Of a stretch of 64,000 nucleotides of DNA, positions 1-10,339 are shown one piece after another; the first letter of the stretch is position 1, and each line of letters starts with the position of its first letter. Under the pieces are notes generated by a model. The model saw only the letters and a program-made list of their open reading frames with translations, did no database searches and had not been told where the DNA came from. A program made the translations under genes and the position numbers. This DNA is from Euleptes europaea (Eukaryota; Chordata; Lepidosauria; Squamata; Sphaerodactylidae), in NCBI RefSeq assembly GCF_029931775.1, contig NC_079312.1:132355872-132419871 (forward strand), read 5' to 3'.

Positions 1-458
1 TTTGGACCACAGTGTGGAAAGTGGCACAGGCTGTTGCTATTTTCCTGCTGGGTTGTACTCTAAGGCGTGTTCTGTTAGCAAGACTGCTAGTATGCTGAGT
101 CAGCATGACTGGCTCGGCACAGCGTACAGGACCTTGGCTGCCAGGCTATTTTTAAATGTAGCTTCATCCTGCTCTGGCTCCTCCCAGGGTTCTTAATCCT
201 CCCCTCCTGCCCTCCCATGCTGTTTGCCTCTGTTTTATAGGGAGCAGTGGGACTGACAAGGACAGAGGTGGTCAGGAGCTCTTGTAAGTCTCTTGGTTTG
301 GCTTATAGTGGGTAGAGCACATGGAAGCTGATTCCAGCAGGGAGCCCTACCCTCTTTCTCTGCCAGGTTGATGGACCAGATAAGTAGGTATCTGCGAATG
401 AGTGCTCTAGGAATTGAGTGTGGCAGTAACCTCTGACCTTGCATTCTGTCCCTTGCAG
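1..458 (+). other. MAFG: MAFG intron upstream of the first coding exon
   Basis: No conserved coding sequence or repeat was recognised here. A pyrimidine-rich tract ending in CAG at 456-458 is the acceptor for the exon that carries the MAFG start codon. The MAFG promoter and untranslated first exon must lie before base 1. Confidence 0.6.
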
Positions 459-484
459 AATCTGACTGTGAAGGCTTGCATGTT

Positions 485-1056
<572 letters not shown>

Positions 1057-4000
1057 TGAAAGGTGCACCGCCTGGGCTTGTGTGTGCAGGGCAGATAGGC
1101 ACAAAGCTCATCCGGAATCCCCAAAGCACAACCCTCACCCAGATGGCCCAGCCACACAGGCACACGCTGGCCTGCTTGTCACTGCTGTCCCCTTGTTTTT
1201 AGCTTTGTTCTGGTTGATGTGACTGATGGTAATGCAGCCTCTCTGTGTGAGCAGAACCTTCCACCCAGGGTATTCTGGGAACAGAAACTGAAGGACCTCA
1301 GTATCCTAGCCAAAGGGATTCTCAGCAGCATAGAGTAGATTCTTGGGGTGGAATAACCCAAATGGGGGAGGGCAGAGGTCACAGAAAGTTGGAAGACCTG
1401 CTGTCGGTATCGTCTGATGATTTGTACTATTCTTCCAGGGTTGTGTGTCAGCTGTCCAATCTGCTGCTTGTAAATTGCTTGGTATCAGTGGCTATAATGG
1501 GGGTAGTTTGTGTAACCATTTTTATATTAACATCTAGTTGCGCCTCTTGTGTTTAAAAGTGGGATTCCTTTGGACTTTTCCTGAAGGGGGAGGAAAGGGG
1601 CAAAACTGCAGTTTCCTGGTGTCTGTGCTGCAGAGACGGGAAAGAAGATGGGAATGGGCACCGTATTAACCTGTCGGGAAGGAGGCAGGCTGTACCATGG
1701 TGACTACAGGCCAGTTTTGTGCCTAATGTGTTGCACTGATCAAGACCAAAATCACTAGTTGTTTCGTGTGTTCGGAGAGTATCAAGTGTCTCTAGTGTGA
1801 TGGTTTACACAACCAGTTTATGTGGTTTAAATAGCCCTTTATTTAAGAGAGAAACATTCATTTTAAGAATTATGAAAAGATCTAAGTTTTCAAACTTAAA
1901 ATTGGACAAAACTTGTATTTGACAGTCTCCTTTTTAACCCGAGAGGGTGAGAATACTTGATTGTCTTGTTCTCGGAGGTGTTGCTAGTTTGAAAAAGAAA
2001 AAGTAAATTTTAAAAGTTTCTCGCTAAGTCTTTGTGGCTCTGAGGTTGGTTTTTATAAAGAGTTATCAGACTTTTATTTATAAATAACATAGGGGGAAAA
2101 AAAACAAAAAAAAGGCTAGTCCTGTTTGATATCTTTTTGCAATTGTACCAAAAGTGACTTATTCTTGAACTCCTCACCTGCTTCTTTTGTGCTCCCGTTG
2201 TGTTGAGTTGTCTGTGCTCTGAGGTCTTGTGTGGCGCTGTGATGTGATGGTGCCAATGGCCAACTTTACTGTGTGGATGTCCTGTGAGCATTTTTTGTGT
2301 GTGTGTTTGCTTTTCCTGTGCTGAGTGCAGAGATTTTGTTGGGCATTTCCTGTGGACATTCCGAAGGTCCTGCCTCGTGGAACAGTTGATCCAGTTAGAG
2401 GAAATGGCTTCCCAGGTTACTGAAACCCGAGGTCAGTCTGCTCTTCTAAGGTGTTATCAAAATTGCTTGATAACAGCTGGAAGACAGTACTGCATTCACT
2501 CATGTTGCAGCTCCCAGTTTGCTTTTTTGATGATCCTGGATCTCTCCAAAGATCAAACCCACTGTAACAACAAAAGTGGGGGTTGAATAGGCCACTTCTA
2601 CTTAATAAAGATGGAAGTATATCCTAAGAAAAGCAGTGTTAACGTAGTGTACTACGTTCATTATTCCTGTCAGTACTCTCTTGAGGCAGGATTCTTCTGC
2701 TGCTGGTACTGCACTTTCCCTTTCCCTCCTTTGGCATATTTGGAAATACTTCGGAAGGTGAGCAGGATGTGGTATAAAGGCTACGGAGTCTGTGGTGGTC
2801 AGAGTGACCTAGGAAAGTTCAGTTTCGCAGTTCTGTCTACTGGATGTTTAGAAAGTATCACTGGAAGCCTAGTCCCTGAGTTCTGTAAACTCTGATTGCC
2901 CTTGGCTGTCATTCAACAGCCGATCTGTTTTGATTGGAAAGGAGAGGCTGTACCTTTTGTGTCGCTATCCAGAAGCAGTTGGTGGTCTCCTTATTGAGAG
3001 GGGACATGTTGTGCTCAGTATGTATTAGTTAAAATTGCTATAGGTGGGCATTTAAAAATGGAGGCTTTGCAGGCAAAACAGTTGCCTACAGAGCCAGCAT
3101 AGTGAGTGACTGCTGGCAAGCTCTCAAATGGTGGTAGAGAAAATGTGTTCATATTTCTTGCACACATGTTCTCTGTGTGCTAGTTAAACAATGATCACAG
3201 TCAGTTTTCTGACTGGCAGTAGCCTGATCCTGAGTTGTAGAATCTAGATTGTACCTGTAAGATTTAGAAATGTATGTGGATGACGTTGGGCAGCACAGAA
3301 CCTGATAGCTTTTCAGAACTGTCAAAATGCCAACTTTCATGTTGACAGACTCTTGGGCCTTATGGCTGCATCACTGGGGAAAAGCTTAATGTATGTATAA
3401 AGAAAGGGTGTCAGATTCAAACGAGATGGAGAGACAAATCTCTGTTTAGCAGATGCCCAAGCACAGTATCCAGTGATTACACCAGAAGTGTTTCACCTCA
3501 GTTGGATGAAAATCTGTTCCTCGAGTCCTTAATGCCCATCTAATGCAAGAGTGTCAGAGCCTGGACTATACCCTGGGCAGGGCAATACTTACAATGGGAG
3601 CAGGGAAGAAAAGAGAGCTTTAAAAGAGGATACACTGCCAAAGTCCTCTTCCTGATGTCTGCTGGCTCTCTTTGAGTGCCTACATATGCCACCTTAGAGG
3701 AGTCAGTGGAGGTTTTTCTGCTGCGGGGCAAGCTCTGCCTCTTCTCATCTTCACTCCTCTATTGACCTGTGTACCTGACTCTGAATCCAGCGGAGCTTTG
3801 CCTGTTTTCTCCCACCCACTCTTGTTTTGTGCAGATTTCTGGATTATTATTTTTTAAATTCAGGCATCTGACATGACTGTCCACTGAAACACTTCTTCTT
3901 GGTGCTCTTTAAAAACAAAACAAATTGAACATACTGCTCTGGCAGGTAGTGGTGGTGGGGAGACAGTGGATTTGTCTGTGCCGCAAGGGCTGGCCATTTA

Positions 4001-7000
4001 GCAGTCTGTAAATTTGGATTCTGCTGGAAATAGAATTAGAAACTCTAGAGCTCCGTTTAGTTTGGAAGCTAGTACAAAAAAGAGATGTCAAGGCAGATCC
4101 ACTGTGAGCTCTCAGCTCAAGATATGTCTGTAGATTCCTCTGCTATGAACTCTTATAATTGCACGCTTGCTGCTTGAAACGGTAGGCTGGGGCTCCTTTC
4201 TCTTGCTTAAGCTCCTTGTAAACATCCCATCTAGCCTTTTGCCATGCCTTGATAGGCTGGGGTACTTCTGTGATGCTGTCTGTACCTGTAAACTGCAAGT
4301 GTGCAAAGAGGAACTTGGGAATAAGCTACAAAGAAAGGGAAGAGAAAGGGCAAGGAGCTCTGGTGTGGACACAAGCTTGCCTTAGCTGAAGATTCTACCA
4401 AAATTCACAATCCCTGCTTTACTTCCTGTACATTTAGAAGGAACAGATAAGGGGGCTATTGCTGGGGCATATACTAGCAGCTCTTGGCAAGGACAAATCC
4501 TTCCCCAACTGAGACCGGTAGGTTTCTAACTCTGGAAATGATTGAGCTTTGTGGAGTGTATTGAGGATGCTGTGGGCCAGGTTGGAGAAGGGACTGAAAG
4601 GTAGTGAGGAGACCCCACGCCGATGATACCTCTGGTTTGAAAGGTTTAGAAACAAGTGTCGGTCTATCTGGGGTTGCTGCGGCCGGAGCATTCCTACCTT
4701 TCACTGTATACATATATTCCTCTTCAACCCTAAGCAGTGTATACTTTCTTCCCTCCATTGCCCTCCACCTTCTTGTCCTTGCCAAAGAAATCCAAATTCT
4801 GTAAAAACCAAACAGTTGTAATCTGAGTAAGCAATATTTATGCACATGTGTTCAGACTTTTAAAACACAATAGCACATAACCTGGGCTTTCTGATCACCA
4901 AATTGAGAAGGAAGGTGTGAGCACCAAAATTAAATTGTAGAATTCCTGATCCACGAGTTGCACAGAGGGGAGTTACGACTCTGGACTGTTGAGCTCACTG
5001 ATAGCAATTCTATTCTTGCTGTATGACCTCAAGAATCTGCTTCTCTGTTTCACAGTGGTGTGCTTCTCTGTACTGTATTTGCTTACAGCCACGGGGAAAG
5101 GAGAATAATGATAACTTGCGATAGTTTCAGACTTCAGTATTTTAAATGCTGCTTGTGTGTCAATGTGCTTTGTAGGGCTCCCTTTCTAGGGTATAAATAT
5201 CTCTTCAGCAAAATGAACAGTTCAGAAATCCATGTTGGCTCTCTTGAAACTAATGCTGTCATGGTCATATCATTCTAAAAACATTTTAACTGCTCCCTGG
5301 AGTTGGCTGGGCTTCCATTGCTGCTTTCTTTTAATGAGGTGTTTACTTCCCTGTTAGATTTCAGATAATGTCTGATGTCTCCCTGTTGCAAATCTTGCCT
5401 TTAGAATTGTATCTCTTGCTGCTTTCAAGGCTTCAAAAGTGTGAAGCTGCCTGCAGTCAGGTTTATCGGAGGAAGTTACAGGTGCCTCGTAGTGTATATC
5501 TGGCATGTTTGGCTCTGGAACATTTAAGGGAATGAAATTCAAATGGGGAATCTTCCAGCTCCCAGGGACCCTTTGCAGCTTCCATCTCCCCCCACCCATT
5601 TTCAGTGTGTCTGCTTCTGGTATTCCTGGGTTCCTCCTGTGTTCTTCCCATCCCAGGTGCCTCTCTCAAGCCCTCACCCTCGATTTCTCTCTCTGGTATA
5701 TAGCATTCGGAGTGTGATGGTTCTTGTTTTCAAGGTGCTTATTTGTTTGTTTGTTTGGTTTTCCTGCTGTGAAGAGTGTTGTGTTTTTATTTCTTCTTTC
5801 TTTATGGGGCATTTTGTTTGATGCAACAGGTGAGGGAGCTTTTCTTTCATCCTGGCTGCAGAGCAAACCTGTGAAGTGTAATTCCGCCCACATGTGGCTG
5901 ACTTGTGCCGGGGGTGGGGTGGGGGCTTGTTTATGTTGTGGTGAACTGTGTAAAAGTGATCTCTTGGATTATAAAATAATTACTACTTCCCCTCCAAAAA
6001 AGCAACAGGAACACTGCAGGCTAGGAGCCAGTGTACTGGACATTTGGGCATGGAGACTGCTCAGAGTTCGCACTTGGGGCATGTGCCCTTGAGGATGGGT
6101 GTGTGCATGTGCAAATAAGACACTGCATTTCTGGTATTTCTTATGTCCATGTTTGGTTTTTTGGTGTCCCTTATATATTTGGCACACTCCAGAGAAGTTG
6201 CAGGATGGCATCTCTTTGTATCACCTACAAACAAAATCAGTATCCTTGTATACTGATGAAGGTTTACACTGTGTCTGAATTATAGGTAAGCGCTAGTGGT
6301 ACATTGCTTTCCCTCCTCCTGCAAGGTGGAAGAATTTACTGGCAGATGCTTTCTTGCCTTTTCCTGATGTCTCAAATCTGTCTTTGTCAGTAAGAACAAA
6401 TGCTATTTCACAGGAATATTCCTTTCCTGTTTGGTAACATAGCTGCTTCCTCTGATAAGGCAAAGAAGGGCTGGGGCTGCAAACTCAGTACTGCTCTTGC
6501 TTGTGTAGAGAGACCCGGACAAGATCTTATAGCAATCTAGCTGTGAACTTTTGACAAGTTCTTCCAAATAGGGAAGATTAATCTTCTCCTCTCCCTGACC
6601 CTTTAGCTGATGTATATGAGCTTTGGATGCTTGTGCCTGTTATCTGTGTGAATGAGAGAAATTGTGCAGCTGTTGAGTGAGTAGTCTCCTCATTCCCAAA
6701 GAAGGTAAGTTTCTGCATGGCTAGGGTAAGAGGAGTTGTGATCCCAAGGTGGTGTGAAACCAAAATCTTAATTGTCCTCATCCTCACCTGCAGTTTGCTC
6801 TGAGCTTATTACACTCTTTGCCAAACTGAAATGTAATGGAGAAACAAGATAGATGATATTCAGAGCACTTAATGAAATAGGCTGAGGGCAGCTTCTTCCC
6901 ACCTTAAAGGTGTTGAGGATGTGGTCCTTACAAGATGTTGATGATAAGTTCACTGCTGCTTTTAAATGTTTCTTAAAAGGGGAAGATGAATATTTTGATT

Positions 7001-7290
7001 TAAAAGAATCTCCGAAGCTAATAAAACTGGAGATGAATTCTGTGTGCCAGGAGTGTAATAACATATTGTGAAGTCCTGGAGCTCTGCTGTACAACAGTGG
7101 AGCCCAACTAATTAATCAGTATTTATTGCTAAATTATTGTCCTTTTTAAATCTGTAGATAACTGTTGGGGAATTTGTTGACACAGCCCCAGTGGAGGTGT
7201 TGTTAATTTATTTATGTATATAGTGTATGTTTGTTGATATGAAACATTCTTTATTTTGTATATGACCAATAAACATCTTTAAAGAGGCTG
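1057..7290 (+). other. MAFG: MAFG 3' untranslated region (probable extent)
   Basis: After the TAG at 1054-1056 there is no further coding exon. About 6.2 kb of mostly non-repetitive, AT-leaning sequence follows, with TTTA-rich patches (for example 2070-2090 and 7205-7225). It leads to a canonical AATAAA at 7268-7273 followed by a T/G-rich stretch. An earlier AATAAA at 2603-2608 could give a short isoform. A long 3' UTR is usual for MAFG. The exact ends are inferred, with no transcript evidence. Confidence 0.6.
7268..7273 (+). promoter_or_regulatory. MAFG: Probable distal MAFG polyadenylation signal
   Basis: AATAAA lies just after a TTTATTTATG/TATATAG-type AU-rich block and is followed within 40 bases by T/G-rich sequence. 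It is the last good signal before repeat-bearing spacer DNA. Confidence 0.6.
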
Positions 7291-7294
7291 GTCC

Positions 7295-9353
7295 CTATCC
7301 TGTTACTGACCAGCTTTGGGTTGGCAAAATTGTTTTCCCATGCTGATTGAAATTCTTTAGGTTTGATTATTGGCATGCAGTGAAGAGCAACTTTCTTTCC
7401 TGTTGTGAAAAACCAATGTGGCACCTTCTATGATTACTAGGGGCTTCCAAGGTGATATGTTTTAGCACAATACATAAAACTATCCTTTTGTCATAAATAA
7501 TTGAAATGAAATTCTGTAGAGGAGATCTTTTCCCTCCTACTGGAAGTGCTAGATTTTGTACTTGACAAGTGTAAAGAAAGAATTACTTAGCGTATCTATG
7601 GGCGTTCTGCCTGTTAATTGAAACATCATAACATGAAGTCAGTTAGGATGGCAGCACAATCTTGTATGCATTTTTTAAAAAGAAAAATTGTGTCCCCAGT
7701 GGGACACAACTGTCCTTGTTTTTAAAATTTCTGCTGTACAGCACTTCCGCTATATACAGCTAATGCTAGAATGCTTACTAAGCTGTTTCTTCTTCTTTTT
7801 TAAGTACTACAAGACTATATTCTTATTATGTGGGTCCAAGACATTGGGCTATTGGCAGGGGGTTGGGATTAATGTAAGTGTAGCATGAAGATTAAAAGAT
7901 CATGCTATTTTAGTTGGCCAGAAAGGTGGGCCCTTTTTCCCGTTTCCAGCTGTCTCTTCAGTGGTAAAGTATTAGGAGGAACGAATACACTCAATGTCCA
8001 CAAAAGGAATAATTTACAGGTCTCATTGACACAAAGAGGTATTTTAGTGGACTGTCCAACTTGGATAAAATCATAGAAGCAAAAAATGGCTTTTCAGTGC
8101 TACCTGTAAAACAGGTTGAAAGAAGGTTCATTAAAACAAAAGTGCAAATGATGTGTAACATGGATTAATCAAACTTTAAAGACATTTGTGACTGGGATTT
8201 AAAAGCATTCCTGAAGATTTTTCTTGTCAGTTGTCAGTTACAGGCACCCCCTTGTTAGCAGATGCTGGTGAAATGAAGTATCCTGGGGCTACTAAGGCTA
8301 TCAAAACAGTCCATCAGTATCCTAATTTTTTAAAAAGACTTTCAGGCAATCCTTGTCTTGAATTCTTGAAGATATACATTGAAAAGGAAGTATACAATAG
8401 CTGAATACATTAGGAATATGCTGTCCAGCTGGCATACACATGCCTCATAATTTCTTGTTCTACCTATACATGTATTGATATTCTTTCCCCAGAATAAATT
8501 CTGGCCTGAATAAATTCTGAGATAAGATAGACATTTGAATAGTTAAGAAATACATGGCCAACTGACCACTCAAATGGGCAAGCTTTAAAAACACTAATTA
8601 GCAATGTTAAAAAAACTCCCACTTTCGCTCCCTAATTTAATAGTGAAAAAAGAAATTGTATGCAACTGAAATGAATTAAAGAACATTAAAATAATCCTGG
8701 TACATCAATCCAAAACTTTAAATGGTCCAGCATTCTGTCTCCAACGGTAGCCAGAAAGTTGCTTCCAACAATCCCTGAAGCAGGGCACAAACTCTGCGTC
8801 CCCCACCCCATTCTGAGAAAAGCTAATAAAATTGTATGATTTAAAGGTAGAAGCTTGAACGGTGAAAAAGAAAAATTTGTAAAAGACATCTGTTTGGAAT
8901 GTTTATCGTGCCTAGACTATTTAAATTCTGACTGCTGTGAGCAGTGGTGACTTTTTCTTGCCTTTTACATTCTTCACCTCCTGTTAAGAAATGTCTGCAA
9001 GTACAGCACAGACTTTGTAGACTTCCTGTTCAGGTTTCGATTCCTTCTACAAGCCCACAGGCCTAACTTTAATTTGAGATAATCTGCGTTTAATTTGAGC
9101 GTGGAAGCTCTGTAGAGCTGCGTAGGGCTTGCGGGGAGGTGGGAGGAAACTGTTCTAATGGAAGCAAACATCCTGATACCTACAGTTTAGGGGAGAAACC
9201 GTGCAATAAAGGGAGAAGGTGGCACCTGCACAAACATCAGCACAGGTTAAAATGTTCTGAGCATAACGACCCCCTACGCTCCCCTCCTTACTATGTACCT
9301 TTGGCTGTCATTTGTATACGTGTGCCCTGAACATTGGATGGTTGAAGCAAACT
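7295..9353. other. MAFG-SIRT7 spacer, no gene recognised
   Basis: AT-rich single-copy-looking DNA. The short open frames lack family signatures and are interrupted by stops on both strands. No repeat family was recognised before the palindromic insertion at 9365. Confidence 0.5.
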
Positions 9354-9451
9354 AGCTGCAGTGTAAAATATTGTCGAAGGCTTTCACGGTCAGAGTTCAT
9401 TGGTTGTTGTGGGTTATCCGGGCTGTGTAACCGTGGTCTTGGTATTTTCTT

Positions 9452-9493
9452 TCCTGACGTTTCACCAGCAGCTGTGGCAGGCATCTTCAGAGG
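9452..9493 (-). ncRNA. Small hammerhead-like ribozyme motif, opposite arm
   Basis: This is the inverted partner of the motif at 9739-9781. It keeps CTGAAGA and GAAAC-GTC, and stem I TCCT/AGGA. The stem II closing base differs slightly (GGTGAAAC instead of GGCGAAAC). Two opposed copies in one insertion would allow a long double-stranded transcript, or one ribozyme per strand. Confidence 0.5.
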
Positions 9494-9738
9494 AGTAACA
9501 CTGAAGGACAGTGTCTCTCAGTGTCAAGTGTGTAGGAAGAGTAATATATAGTCAGAAAGGGGTTGGGTTTGAGCTGAATCATTGTCCTGCAAAAAGTATC
9601 AAAGGTAATGTGCTAATCATTGTCCTGTAAGTATCACGATAATGTGCTAATGAGGGTGTGGTATGTTAATATGGAATCATTGTATCCTGAAGTGATCTGT
9701 TAATGTGTGAAATCCAAAGCTAATCTGCATGGCTATTA

Positions 9739-9781
9739 TCCTCTGAAGATGCCTGCCACAGCTGCTGGCGAAACGTCAGGA
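9739..9781 (+). ncRNA. Small hammerhead-like ribozyme motif (Penelope type)
   Basis: Read 5' to 3': TCCT (stem I strand), CTGAAGA (fits the CUGANGA core), a hairpin closed by GCC...GGC (stem II), GAAA (second core block), then C-GTC with a stem III of only A-C/G-U, then AGGA, which pairs with the TCCT. All conserved core positions of a hammerhead are present. The two-base-pair stem III would favour action as a dimer, as described for small hammerhead variants of Penelope-like elements. Activity is untested. Confidence 0.55.
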
Positions 9782-10089
9782 AAGAAAATACCAAGACCAC
9801 GATCACACAGCCCGGATAGCCTACAAGAACCAATAGCTGCAGTGTGTTTTCCTCTGTAAAACTTCGCAGAAATAACATTGTTTTACTAGAGCTTGCTTAC
9901 ATAAAGTCGTCCGAGGAGTATAGGCTAACGCCTCTCAACCCTAGAGCCAGTTTGAGAAGGCCTCACGGCGCCACGAAAGTTACACTTCGACAACATGTAA
10001 GGCTTCGACCGACTGCAGCTCTGGGCTTGCTAACCCTGCGCTGTTCCTGTTCACTGGCCGATGGAAGCCCCAAGTCAGCATTGTTCATG

Positions 10090-10339
10090 ATTTTCTAAGG
10101 CCATCCTACAGATGGCGTCGCTCTATCCCTTGGTCTCTCTATAGTGAGGCCATTATACAAATGGTGGAAAGGCGACTCTATGGTAGACCCGGAAGTTCTG
10201 GGAGCATAACCTCTCCAGTGAGTCTCTATGGCAGCAAGGAAGGCGCTCTAGCATCCCCTCTCATTGCTCCAGGCGGCCGGAAGTGGAAGTAGTTGAAGCC
10301 GCCGGCTGGGCTGCTAGGTTCGCGGAAGCGGCGGAGGCG
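10090..10339 (+). promoter_or_regulatory. SIRT7: SIRT7 promoter / 5' CpG island
   Basis: Base composition turns GC- and CpG-rich toward the start codon. There is no TATA box. Two CCGGAAGT ETS-type sites lie at 10189-10196 and 10277-10284, a common TSS-proximal arrangement for housekeeping genes. The short GGAGGCG context before the ATG at 10340 is a strong Kozak match. The precise transcription start cannot be placed from sequence alone. Confidence 0.65.

Larger units (their letters stand above)
9354..9845. mobile_element. Palindromic Penelope-type insertion, copy 1 (longest)
   Basis: The element body is 9365-9834, flanked by the 11-bp direct repeat AGCTGCAGTGT (9354-9364 and 9835-9845). The left arm begins ATTGTCGAAGGCTTTCACGG. 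The two arms (about 9395-9500 and 9737-9834) are inverted copies of each other around a 240-bp AT-rich middle. The right arm stops at CAAGAACCAAT, lacking the outer about 35 bases present on the left. Both arms carry the hammerhead-like core, on - at 9452-9493 and on + at 9739-9781. Variable-length target-site duplications point to target-primed retrotransposition, not a cut-and-paste transposon. Assignment to Penelope-like elements is inferred from the ribozyme-like motif and recall of similar ends in reptile Penelope families. Confidence 0.75.

Noticed and set aside
9365-9834. Palindromic element considered as a cut-and-paste DNA transposon
   Set aside because: The duplications vary between about 9 and 14 bases among copies and the arms end unequally, unlike transposase-cut ends.
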